Source: Coprinellus micaceus (lineage: Eukaryota > Basidiomycota > Agaricomycetes > Agaricales > Psathyrellaceae). From it: DNA of 64,000 bases. The stretch's first letter is position 1, and each line of letters starts with the position of its first letter. Shown here piece by piece: positions 47,615 through 58,400 of this stretch. The notes under the pieces were generated by a model. It ran no database searches. It was not told the DNA's origin and saw nothing but the letters and a program-made list of their open reading frames with translations. Position numbers and translations under genes: made by a program. The DNA lies in the NCBI GenBank assembly GCA_951394405.1, contig OX596342.1, positions 1,240,001 through 1,304,000 on the forward strand, read 5' to 3'.

Positions 47615-50600
47615 GGATCTGGCTATCTCTGGAGGAGGACGTCAGGACATTGGTTAGAGGGTGCAAGGACAATCCCCAGGTGATGTGGACGACATTAGAG
47701 GACACCTACCACCAGAAGAAGGCTGGTAACCGCTTCAACGCCTATGATACCCTCTTCTCAATTCGCAAGCAGGACGACAAGTCCCTCCAGACCCTCATCA
47801 ACCGTGTGGATGACGCCCTGACGCTCTGTCAGGCCCTTAGGCCTCAAGAATTTGATATCACCGCTCTCAACAAGGAGCTCTCATCCATGGTCCTTCTCCG
47901 TGCCCTCCCAGAAGACTACTCGCATTTCGTCACCTCCCTCCTCCTCCTCGACAAGCTCGACAAGGCCACAATCACCCAGGCCTTCCTTACTGAGGAGACT
48001 CAACGTTGACGCTGTGCTGCAGACACCCTCTCTGCTGCTGCCCTCTCCGTCTCGTCTTCTGCGTCTTCGACTTGCGCATTCTGCACCCGGTCTGGCCATA
48101 CCCAGGCTGACTGCCATGCGTTTGCCCGTGCCCAGAAGAACGCACACGAGTATGTGGCGTCTGGACCCTCCCAGAAGCGTGGACAGCAGTCCAAGAAGGC
48201 CCAGGAGAAGACTCAGGAGTCGGCCGCCACATCTGGTGTGACCGAGTTTGCTGGAAATGCAAGTGCTGTTCCGGATCTCGCAGATCCTTCCTCCCCCATC
48301 CAACCCCATGCTGACTTTCGTTGGAATGCAGACTCAGGCTGCACTTCAACAACGACGCCACACCGTCACTGGATTCGAAATTATCGTCCTCTCCGTGTTG
48401 GTGTTGAGTTAGCAGACGGCAGTATCATCTACTCTGCTGGGGTTGGGACTGTGGTCATTGACCCAGTGGTGGACGGGAAGAGGATTCGATCCGTAGAGCT
48501 TACACGCGTTCTCCATGTACCCCAGCTTCGTTCCAATCTCCTATCATGCTTGTTCCTCACTCGGTGCTGCGGTTTCTCCATCCTCATCGACTCAGCCTTC
48601 ATGCACTTCATGCGTAGTGGTATGACGCTGTTTCGAGCTCGAATCACGTCCAACAATGCTGCCTTCATCGATGGAGCTACTCGAACGGCTGTAGAGTCTG
48701 CGAACGCCGTCACGACTCGTCCCCTTGACCTCCAGCTCTGGCATGAACGTCTCTGCCACCACAACACTGCCGACATTTCGAAACTCATCTCTGGCGGTCT
48801 GGCTACTGGCATCTCTCTCTCATCATCTGCGAAGCGAGACCTGATCTGCGAGCCCTGTCTGGCTGGCAAGATGCACTCTGGGTTGTTCCCCTCGACTGGG
48901 AACCGTGCCTCGCATCCCCTTGACCTCGTCCACTCTGATCTGTGCGGTCCCATGTCCGTCTCAACCCCAGAAGGCTTCCGTTACTGGTGTGTCTTCATTG
49001 ACGACCATACACGCTATCGAGTCACAGTCATGCTCAAGCGGAAGAGTGACACATTTGCTGCCTTCAAGCTGTTCAAGGCTCTTGCCGAGACGCAGCTGGG
49101 TCGAAAGATCAAGGCTCTGCATGACGACAAGGGTGGCGAGTACATGTCCACCGAGTTCAACACATTCTGTGACGACTCTGGCATTCTCAGACTCCATACA
49201 ACTCGAAATCGTCCTCAACAGAATGGTGATGCAGAGCAAGCCAACCGGGTCATGCTAGAGGATGTGACTGCGATGCTCCACCAGGCTAAGCTGCCTCCTA
49301 GCTTCTGGGGTCGCTGCCTTGCCACCCAGGTGAAGGTCTGGAACTGCCTGCCTACCTCTGCGCTTCCGGGTAAGACACCCTACGAAGCCTGGTACAGCAA
49401 GAAGCCAGATCTGAGCCGCTTCAGGGTGTTTGGATGCACTGCCTACGTCTTTGTGCAGAAGGACAAGCGCAAGAAGCTGGAGTCCCACATGTGCAAGTGT
49501 CTCTTTGTGGGCTATCCGTCGGATTACAAGGGCTGGGACTTCTACGATCCCACCACCAAGCAGTTCTTCGTCTCTGAACGTGCTGAGTTTGACGAACGCT
49601 ACTTCCCCGGTCTTTGGATGAACAACTCCATCGACCACAACCTCCTCCATCTTCTTGGACAACCACCCACCGCTCCCATGCCCTCTGGCGCCCCTGCTGT
49701 GTCCCCAGAGGTTCCTGATGACGTTGAGCTTCCCCAGATGCCTATCCATCTACCTGCTCACATTGAGCCACCCCCAGCACCTCGAGGTGCTTCACCGGTT
49801 CCAGTCCCCCTTCTGAATCTGCCTGCTCCTCCTCCACCTGCCCCTGCTCCTGCCCTGCCTCGTGGTGCGAGTCCTGCCCATCAGCCTGTCAGACGCACAG
49901 GACGGCAGTCAAAGCAGCCAGGGGAGTGGTGGAAGGTGGCTAAACCGGTTCGATGTGGAGCTAGCCTCAGTGATTCTGACTCTGAATCTGAACACTCGCC
50001 CTCTCCTCCTCCTGCACCTGCCCTTCCTGTGCCTGCACCTCCTGTCCCAGCTCCTGCACCTGCACCTGCACCGCCTCTTGCTGCCCCTGCACCTTGTCCT
50101 CTCACTGCCCCTGCCCTTGGCCGGGCCCTTGCACCACAACTCGCCCCTGCTCCCCCAGCTCTCTGGGAAGCCAGGGAACCGAGTTCTGCTGTTGAGGATG
50201 AGAGTGATGACGACATGGGTGGATACGGTGAAGTCAACGACTTTGCAGGTGTCTCTGCCACTGGTGACCCTCGTACCTACAGGGAAGCCCTTGCTCGGCC
50301 TGATAGTCAGCACTGGGAAGCTGCTGCATGCGAGGAGATCCTCACCCTCACAGGCAATGGGACTTGGGAGCTAGTTGAACTGCCTCCTGGAGCCAAGGCC
50401 ATCCCCTCTGGCTGGGTCTTCAAGACCAAACGCACTCCTGACAGCAAAGTCGAACGCTTCAAGGGTCATATTGTGGCCAAGGGCTGCAGCCAACGTCCTG
50501 GGATCGACTACTCTGAGACCTACGCCCCCACCTTCCGTCCTGCTGCCTTTCGTAACACCCTTGCAGCTGCTGGGATTGAGGACATGCACCTTCGTTCCTG

Positions 50601-50622
50601 CGACTTCTCCTCTGCCTTCACC

Positions 50623-51275
50623 TGTTGGGATACAAGTGACAGAAAAGGAATGACCAGACCTGGGTTTGAACCGGGGACCTTCCCGTCTCCGGGTGGATGC
50701 TCTAACCACTGAGCTATCCGGTCTTGGTTGCATGAACTGCTAACTGAATGGGGTACCAAACAGCCAAGCTAGACGTGCCCAGGCTCGGTTAGACTGTTGC
50801 ACACTGTGGTTGCTCTGGGAACCTATGTGTGGCTGACGGCAGTCTGTGAGCCTACAAGGGCAGAGGTCTATGCCATTGGATTGCGACAGAGCACAACACA
50901 ACACAGCCCCTTGATCCGATGCAATCCAATCTGTCAGGGCGCGGTAGCGTCCGGGGCTCATAACTTGTAGAAAGTGTAACTGGGGGCAGGGACACTGAAG
51001 CCTCTAGGTCAGAGTACTGAACTGTTGATATTGGGGCATACTGCTACTCACCTGAAGCCTCTAGGTCAGAGTACTGAACTAAGGGGCCTCAGGGCAATAC
51101 ATGGAGTGTTGATACACAGGAATCAGGTCACATGATGCTAGATGATCCAGATATGATAACTAAGTCCGATTAGATCAAGATAACTGATGAAGGGCAAGAT
51201 CATGATGGATAAGGGTCATCTGTGAATGGATAAGGATGGATAAGGGTGGAGTCACCAAGTCACCAAGTTCCAACA
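50623..51275 (-). mobile_element. Non-autonomous copia-related unit: one LTR joined to a tRNA-like sequence
   Basis: This is a 653-bp insertion in the copia RT with inverted ends TGTTGGG..CCAACA and a perfect 5-bp duplication TCACC (50618-50622 and 51276-51280). On its own (minus) strand it is a 310-bp LTR (51275-50966) like the copia 3' LTR, then a leader with the same primer-site sequence AGTTATGAGCCCCG. About 215 bp of unknown sequence, a tRNA-like region (50723-50652) and the end ..TGTATCCCAACA follow. A second LTR is absent. The clean duplication indicates that integrase inserted it as a unit. Confidence 0.8.
50652..50723 (-). tRNA. tRNA-like sequence (probable SINE-type or tRNA pseudogene)
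   Basis: On the minus strand these 72 nt read GACCGGATAGCTCAGTGG.. through ..TTCAAACCCAGG and TCTGGTC. The 7-bp acceptor stem pairs fully (one G-T), the D arm GCTC/GAGC pairs, and the A box (TAGCTCAGTGG) and B box (GGTTCAAACCC) are intact. The T stem has one mismatch and the anticodon stem pairs poorly. The best 7-base anticodon loop would read GGA, but no long variable arm is present. I therefore doubt that it is a working tRNA gene and read it as part of the surrounding mobile unit. Confidence 0.5.
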
Positions 51276-52533
51276 TCACCAACGGTGACTTGGACAAACT
51301 CATCTACATGCGCCAGCCTGAGGGCTTCCACCAAGGTGGTCCCAACATGGTGTGCCTGCTCAAGAAGTCGCTCTACGGCCTCAAGCAAGGTGCCAGGCAG
51401 TGGAACAAGAAGCTGCATGCAACGCTTCTGGACATGGGATTCACTCGACTCCAGTCTGATCGGTCTGTCTACATCTACGCTCATGGGGACGTCCACATCA
51501 TCCTCCCTGTCTACATTGACGACGTGACTCTGGCCTCCAAGAGCAAGGAGGCACTGGATCAAACTGTGGAGGAGCTCTCCAAGCGGTTCAAGCTGCGTGA
51601 CTTGGGTGAAACCAAGTTCATCCTTGGTGTTGAAGTCATCAGGGATCGTCCCAACCGGTCCATCTCCCTCTCCCAGTGCCAGTACATCATCGACATCCTT
51701 GCTCGTTACGGCTTCGAGTCCTGCAGCCCTGTAGGCACTCCTCTCCCTCCTGGGATCAAGCTCTCCAAGTCCATGGGTCCTATCACCCAGGAAGAGATTG
51801 AGTTCATGCGCAGCATCCCCTACCTCAGCATCCTTGGTGCCATCCTCTACCTCGCCACCATGACTCGTCCTGACATCTCCTATGCCGTTGGCTTCCTTGG
51901 CCGTTTCAGTGCCAATCCAGGACCTCGTCACTGGGCCGCTCTCAAGCACCTCCTTCACTACCTCAAGGGCTCTATGGATTACAAGCTCACCTACAGTGGA
52001 AAAGGCGTCAACTCAGTCACATTTGAGACCTACTGTGATGCCTCCCATGGTGACTGCCTTGATTCTGGACGCTCCACCGGTGGTTATGTCACCACTGTGG
52101 CTGGAGGTGCTGTGAGCTGGTCCAGCAAGCTGCAGACTATTGTTGCTCTCTCTAGCACAGAGGCTGAGTACATGATTGCAGTTGAGGCTGGAAAGGAGAT
52201 CCTATGGATGCGCAACATCCTTGGCGAGTTTGGCTTCCCCCAGCATGGTCCATCCACCCTCCACATCGACAACCAGTCAGCTATCAGTGTCAGCAAGAAC
52301 CCCGAGCACTTTGGACGCATGAAGCACCTGGATCTGCGGTTCTTCTGGTTGCGAGACATTGTGGAAGCTGGTACCATTGCCCGTGTTCACATCAAGGGCA
52401 CTGAGCAGCCTGCAGACTGCCTCACCAAGGCCCTTCCTCTTCCAGCCATCCGACTTGCACGAGAACGACTTGGACTCCGTGCAGATTAAGGGAGTGTGTT
52501 GACTGAAGGGAGTGAGTCTCAGTCAAGGGAGTG

Positions 52534-52843
52534 TGTTGGAACTTGGTGACTTGGTGACTCCACCCTTATCCATCCTTATCCATTCACAGATCACCCTTAT
52601 CCATCATGATCTTCCCCTTCATCAGTTATCTTGATCTAATTGGACTTAGTTATCATATCTGGATCATCTAGCATCATGTGACCTGATTCCTGTGTATCAA
52701 CACTCCATGTATTGCCCTGAGGCCCCTTAGTTCAGTACTCTGACCTAGAGGCTTCAGGTGAGTAGCAGTATGCCCCAATATCAATAGTTCAGTACTCTGA
52801 CCTAGAGGCTTCAGTGTCCCTGCCCCCAGTTACACTTTCAACA
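52534..52843 (+). repeat. copia 3' LTR (310 bp)
   Basis: It starts TGTTGGAACTTGG and ends TACACTTTCAACA. It contains two copies of AGTTCAGTACTCTGACC with the following AGAGGCTTCAG, separated by a short spacer. The inserted unit at 50,966-51,275 has the same 310-bp form. The 5' LTR has only one copy. Confidence 0.88.
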
Positions 52844-53004
52844 GGTGCCCCATCTGCGGCGAGTCTCATACTCAGGACGAGCATCGCCACCACGCGAGCT
52901 GTTGCAAGGGCAAGCCCAAGCAACTCCCAAAGCCTATCCCTCCCACCGCGGAGGAGATCCTTACTTGCCCCCATTGTGTACGTTGCATCAACTGCAGGAA
53001 GGAA
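52844..53004 (+). pseudogene. LINE-B ORF1 fragment, left of the LINE-A insertion
   Basis: It encodes the zinc-knuckle region of a LINE-B ORF1: CPICGESHTQDEHRHHASCC, then CPHCVRCINCRKE. The frame continues at 59,785 after LINE-A. The piece begins directly at the end of the copia 3' LTR, so the upstream part of ORF1 is missing. Confidence 0.82.
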
Positions 53005-53122
53005 CGTACCACCACCTTCCTCTTTGGGCCGCACACTCTCCACCTCGCACTCTTCGCCACTCGACACATAGGAAGACGACGCCCAGCGTTATCGGTACAA
53101 CGACTCGCATTCGACATCGCTG

Positions 53123-55432
53123 ATGTCAACACCGCACCGCCGCGACCCGCCCCGGTCGTCGTCGTCGGCTCCGGGCGCTCGATCTCGATCGCGGGCTCAG
53201 CCTCCCGAGACCCTCCCTCCTCCTCGCTCGCGTGCTACCTCCCCTGGGGGTAGACACCAGCGCATTCCGACCGCCCGTGCGGCATCTACCGTCTCTACGG
53301 AGTCGGGGGTGTCTTTCGGGTCGTCTCAACCTCGCGCGTCCTCCACCAGGGACCGCTATCGACCAGACATCCCCTCCCAGCGAGGGGCAGTCAGGCCACC
53401 TTCTCGTGCTTCAATGGATGGGGATGATGAGGATCCGTTGAACACCCTTCCGCTTTCCGCTCAGGCTCTCCAGGCTCGCCTGGAAGCCGCCCGAGCAGAG
53501 GCGTCGCAGACCCCTAGGGGCTCTGCGAGTTCGGAGATGATGCGTCAAGAGCCGGGAGCTCCGACCACGGAGGACACCATTAGTCGATCTTCGACGGTGG
53601 TCCCTACGAGGTCTATCACATCCCTGCGAGAGGCCTCTGACGCCCTCCACCTCCTCGCCGCCTACTTCCTCGACCATGACGTTCCCCCGCCGTCCCAGGA
53701 CGCGGAAACGGAAGACATGGCCGTCGAAGAAGTCGACCTTATCTCGTCGGCCTTCGACAGGCTGACTGCTGCAGTCCGGGGCTCTACCTGGGCTGATTCT
53801 ATCGCTCTCGACCCTCCTGCGGTTTACGCGCCTCTGGCGCACGAGCGACTCTTCCCAGCGGACGGACAGCTGTCCAACGCTGACGATTTCCCTCTCCTCT
53901 CCGATCCCCAGCACTCTGACTGGGCCGATCAGGGGGATAATCCCACGGTGCGGCGTAGGGTGTTTAGACCCCCAACCCCCACCCGGCGCACAGACCAGAC
54001 CCGGCCCGCTTTGGCGGCATCGGCGATGGATCTGGACGTCACTCCGGCCCAGGCTCCGGCCCAGGCCCCACCTCCGGCCCCGGCCCCCGATCCGAGTCGT
54101 CCGTTCCCAGCGGCGTCCCGGAAGAAGGGCAAGGCCAAAGTTCCGGCCGCTCCCCCCAAGCCCGCAAAAGGCCCGGAGGACCGGCCCACTCTTCCGATCG
54201 CTGGTGCGACCCCTGTCCATGCCCAACCGGCTAGACCGACGGTCCCGTTCCAGCGTCCTCCCTCGGGTGGAGGTCTCCCTGCTGGCCCTCGGGCCGGGGC
54301 GACGAAACCCAAGGCTCGGCAAACCTTCGTCGTCGTTGCACGCAAGGCTGCCAACCTCTCCAAGGCCGAGTCTGCTGCCATCTTGGCAAAAGCTCGCCCC
54401 GATCTCCCCGCGGCTTCCATCGCGAAGATGGTGGACGCGAACCCCTCGCCCTCCGGTGCTTCTGGTTCTTCGAAGTCGAAGAAGAAGAAGCCTGCGAAGG
54501 CTCCCTTTACGATCGACGGGCCTTCTCGAAGGCAAGTCATCGTCATCTTCGGCGAGGGCGTCAAGGCCCCCGCTCCTCCTTGGGAAACCGTGCAAGGCGG
54601 TCTCAACACAGCTCTCGAAGTCCGCCAATCGAGGATTCGCATCCTCTCCGGGAGCAACACTACTGGGGGCTGGGCCCTCACCACGACGGAAGTACCGTCC
54701 GAGAACGACCTCGATGTCATTCGCGGATGGTTACATGCCGCTTATCCTGACCTCGCCAAGAAGATCTGGGCGGGTCTCCCTTCGTCGACGTCTTACCTCA
54801 AGATCGTCGGCTGCCCTCGTTACCGCAACGCCAGCGGTGACGTTACCACTGCCGGAGATATCAGGACCGCCCTCGAGGCCTCCCCTCTCTCCGTCTACAT
54901 CCACCTGACGGCTATGCCTCGGGTAATCAAGGAGTCGGACCGCAGCACCTCTGCCACGGCCTACTTCAATATCTGGGATTCCCAACACGGATCCCGCGCG
55001 AAGTGCTTGATCGACAAGCGCATCATCGTTCTCGGGAGGGAGTGCTTCATTCGTGGAGCAACCCCCCAGCCCGGAGTCCCTCTCTGCCAGAACTGCTGGC
55101 GTTGGGGTCACCCTACTGTCGGATGCCGAGCTCACGCACGGTGCCCAATCTGCGGCCAGCCTCATCGCGAACACGAGCATCGCTCGCACGCGACGTGCTG
55201 CAAGGGTCAGCCCAAGGCTAACCCTCCTATCGACCCCACTCCCCCGGAGGTCACCGCCTGCCCTCACACTCGGAGGTGCATCAATTGTCGCAAGGAAGGT
55301 CACATCGCCACGGATCGGCGGTGTGAGTTCTGGACTGCTCGTTTCGATCGTCCCAAGATCGATTCTCTCTATGCCAAGGTACGTGTCATTCAACAACACG
55401 GCAGGCAAATCGCTCACCCACACCCTGTTTAA
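53123..55432 (+). CDS. LINE-A ORF1, gag-like RNA-binding protein
   Basis: An open frame of 769 codons. The N-terminal third is Ser/Arg/Pro-rich and disordered. A Pro/Ala-rich stretch follows (VTPAQAPAQAPPPAPAPDPS). A folded middle (about residues 465-640) begins RRQVIVIFGEGVKAPAPPWE. Zinc-binding units close the protein: CQNCWRWGHPTVGC (about 654), CPICGQPHREHEHRSHATCC (about 674) and CINCRKEGHIATDRRC (about 719). It would coat the element RNA and form the ribonucleoprotein particle. The ATG at 53123 is the first in this frame after the 5' end. Its stop TAA (55430-55432) overlaps the ORF2 start. Confidence 0.9.
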   Translation: MSTPHRRDPPRSSSSAPGARSRSRAQPPETLPPPRSRATSPGGRHQRIPTARAASTVSTESGVSFGSSQPRASSTRDRYRPDIPSQRGAVRPPSRASMDGDDEDPLNTLPLSAQALQARLEAARAEASQTPRGSASSEMMRQEPGAPTTEDTISRSSTVVPTRSITSLREASDALHLLAAYFLDHDVPPPSQDAETEDMAVEEVDLISSAFDRLTAAVRGSTWADSIALDPPAVYAPLAHERLFPADGQLSNADDFPLLSDPQHSDWADQGDNPTVRRRVFRPPTPTRRTDQTRPALAASAMDLDVTPAQAPAQAPPPAPAPDPSRPFPAASRKKGKAKVPAAPPKPAKGPEDRPTLPIAGATPVHAQPARPTVPFQRPPSGGGLPAGPRAGATKPKARQTFVVVARKAANLSKAESAAILAKARPDLPAASIAKMVDANPSPSGASGSSKSKKKKPAKAPFTIDGPSRRQVIVIFGEGVKAPAPPWETVQGGLNTALEVRQSRIRILSGSNTTGGWALTTTEVPSENDLDVIRGWLHAAYPDLAKKIWAGLPSSTSYLKIVGCPRYRNASGDVTTAGDIRTALEASPLSVYIHLTAMPRVIKESDRSTSATAYFNIWDSQHGSRAKCLIDKRIIVLGRECFIRGATPQPGVPLCQNCWRWGHPTVGCRAHARCPICGQPHREHEHRSHATCCKGQPKANPPIDPTPPEVTACPHTRRCINCRKEGHIATDRRCEFWTARFDRPKIDSLYAKVRVIQQHGRQIAHPHPV

Positions 55433-58400
55433 TGGTTAGATCGGTAATCAGTAAACTTCGTGTGTGTACTTTTAACATTGCTAAGTCTTACGAGTCTGTC
55501 AATGTATTTCTCGAACGCGAATGTAATAAACTCGATGTTCTGTTTCTCCAAGAGCCGCCCTGGCGCTTAATAAGACATGCCCCCTCAGCTACGGACAAGG
55601 AGGGCTCCGAGGTGATTGGTTCACCTCGCCATCCACAATGGTCGTGCCTCGCGCCGGCCGTGGCCCCTGGGACAAAGCCTCGCGTTTTGACCTATATTTC
55701 TAGGCGTCTGGACACTATGCGTCCGACCTACCGTCGAGACCTTATCGACGATCGGGATGTTATGATCATCTCCCTCTTTGTGGGGAATGAACCTATTCAT
55801 CTCATGAACGTTTACTCCGACGATCAGCACAGAGGAATCGACCTCATTGCTGAGCGTGCGCATCGACTTCCCCAGTTACATCATATGTCAGGGGATTTCA
55901 ATTGTCACTCGAGCCAGTGGGACGACGAGGTCGCTCACCACCGGGCGAAGGCGGTGCTCCTTATGGACACTGCTGCCACTCTGGGTCTGGAGTACGCTCC
56001 ACCCCAGAACATCGGGCCCACCTTTGTATCCCGAGCCGATGAGAACATCAGGTCCGTCATAGATCTGGTGTTCCTTCCCCCTCCTGAGGTTATCGCGAGC
56101 GCTCCGCTCCGGAACCTCCCCCTTCAAGGAGAGTCGGACCATGTTCCGCTCACCTCTGTCATCCATCTTGACCACGCGGTCGAGAGGATTCAAGGCCGTA
56201 CCCTGAAACCCAAGTCGGATCCAGAGACGGAATTCTTAGTGCAAGTCATGCAAGATTTGCCGGCGCTTAACGGCGTACACGACCTCGGTACCAGAGAGGG
56301 GATTGACTCCCTCTCCTCTGCTATCGTGGACGTATTCAACAGAGCGTGGCTTGCCCACTCCGAAGAATACATCGTCACTCCTCATTCCAAGAAGTGGTGG
56401 GATGAAGAGTGTCAAAAGGCGTACGACGAGTATCAAGGGGATAACTCCCCGGAGACCCGTCGTGCATTCCGGTCTGTTGTAAGAAAGACCAAACGCGAGT
56501 TCTTTGATGAACGCATCAAAGATATCTCAGAAACTCATGGGCGTCCTTGGGATCTTATGTCCTGGATCAAGGAGCGCAAAAACCCTCCGAGCGAGGCTAT
56601 CCAGTTCAACGGAGAGCCTTGCCACGAACTCGGTCAACTTTGGGGTGCCCTGCATGGCACTTACAATGCGGCCAACGATCGTCCGATCGATACGAGCGTG
56701 CTGGAACCGCTGGAGGACCTCGATGTCCGAGAGTGGCCGGTATTCTCATCCTTGGAGTTGCGAGAGGCACTCCAGGCGTGTTCGTCACGCTCCGCTCCAG
56801 GCCCTGACCATGTAACGTGGGCTCACCTGAAGTACATTCTCGCCGCACCCGAGTGCGAGCGTCTCATCATCGATTTGGCCAATGCATGCATGGAGGTGGG
56901 GCATTGGCCGAAACACTTTAAGGATTCGGTATCGGTTATTATCCCCAAACCGAATAAACCGTCCTACGATACGCCAAAGGCGTTCAGGCCCATCGTGCTC
57001 CTGAACACCCTTGGTAAATTGGTTGAAAAGATGATTTCCAACCGCTTCCAGTTCGACATGATCAAGTATGATCTTGTCGATCCTAATCAAATGGGAGGAG
57101 TGCGTCAGCGCTCCACCGAAGACGCCGGCTTATACCTGACACACTTAGTGCGCACAGGGTGGGCCAAGGGGTATCATACGAGCGTGTTGGCTTTCGACAT
57201 TGCTCAGTTCTTCCCCTCAATCAACCACGAGTTTCTACTCGAGGTACTTCGCAAGATGGGCTTCCACCCTCGGGTGGTGGCCTTCTTTAAATCATACCTG
57301 GTGGAGAGACACACGTCTTACGTGTGGAACAACTACACCTCGGAACCCTTTCGCGCGGATGTTGGAGTGGGCCAGGGCTCTGCCCTGTCCCCAGTCCTAT
57401 CTGCGCTCATCGTAGCTCCTATCATGAAGCTGTATCGCATACGGGAGCGGGGCCTTGGCACCACCCTCATATCTTATGTGGATGACGGATCCTTTGCGGC
57501 TCAGTCTCCAGACATTGCAACGAACTGCGTGATGCTTCGCCATGCATACGCGGTTATGTTCGACCTATTCACAGCAGCGGGCTTGGTGATGGAACACACC
57601 AAGAACGAGCTGTTCCACTTCAGTAGAGCGCATTCCGGTTGGGATCGCCCTATCGACCTCGGGTTCGCCCCCTTCACAGGGGACACCCCTCTCAAACCCA
57701 AGAAGTTTTGGAGATACTTGGGTTTTTACTTTGATCGGAAGCTCACATTCCAGGAGCATGTACGATACTATACCTGCAAAGCACTCACCACCGTCATGGC
57801 GATGAGGATGCTGGGCAATTCTACTCGAGGGTTAACTCCCAAGAACAAACGGATCTTATTCCGTGCGTGCGTCCTTCCGGTCGCAACGTACGGACATAGA
57901 CTCTGGTATTATGAGGGAGCCAAGAATATTGGCGCCCTCAAAGCTCTGACCACCATGCAGCGTAAAGCCGCATGCTGGATCGTGGGGGCGTTTCGTACGT
58001 CCCCCACTGGAGGAGTCGAGTGCCTTGCAGGCCTCCCTCCCATTCGTCTCCATCTTCGGAAACTGTCCCAACGGGCGGTCTTCAGGACGGCGACATTATC
58101 GGAAACGCATCCTCTCCGCTCCCTCTTACCTGAGGAGTTCCGGAAGGGCGCCGACCCACATTACGGTTCATCTGTCTGGCTTCCACTCGAGAAGCAGGGC
58201 AAGGTGCGTGATGCGATTACTCAGACGGCCAAGAATCTGGGTTCGCTCACGGAGGTCTTCTCCCCTGTGGCGGAGGAGGCCTTGCCAGGTCTTCGACTTA
58301 TGGACCTCTTCGAGGCCCAGGTCAAATTCAATGAGTACGATACCTATGGTGAGGAGCCCCTCAACCGGAGGCGTACCGAACTCAATACCCTGTTCAACGT

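Larger units (their letters stand above)
46312..52489 (+). pseudogene. copia gag-pol polyprotein, interrupted
   Basis: It starts at ATG 46312 (MASSGPNFLKLGGTNYPCWS). The gag body is split by a DNA element at 46622 and resumes at 47624. A TGA stop at 48007-48009 precedes the zinc knuckle CAFCTRSGHTQADC (about 48,068). The protease has WNADSGCTSTTTPHRHW, with Cys where Ala is usual. The integrase has LWHERLCHH, CEPCLAGK, HSDLCGPM, FIDDHTRY and PQQNGDAEQANR. A Pro/Ala-rich linker follows (49,680-50,160). The RT begins GTWELVELPPGAKAIPSGWV and is split at CDFSSAFT by the unit at 50,623. It resumes at NGDLDKLIYMRQPEGF with the catalytic VYIDDV, then RNase H with YCDASHGD and SSTEAEY. The stop is TAA at 52487-52489. 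The frame was single, as in most fungal copia elements. Confidence 0.9.
45363..52843 (+). mobile_element. Ty1/copia LTR retrotransposon with two internal insertions
   Basis: A 5' LTR (45363-45605) and a 3' LTR (52534-52843) flank one gag-pol frame in the copia order: gag, protease, integrase, RT, RNase H. Both LTRs start TGTTGGAACTTGG. A purine-rich tract (AAGGGAGTG) precedes the 3' LTR. A DNA element sits in gag (46622-47614) and an LTR/tRNA-like unit in RT (50623-51275). There is no matching target duplication (left flank GGCCT, right flank GGTGC), and the LTRs differ in length, so the copy is probably a recombinant. Confidence 0.9.

Noticed and set aside
50652..50723. Working host tRNA gene
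   Set aside because: The anticodon and T stems pair poorly, and the region lies inside an integrase-inserted unit with clean target duplications.
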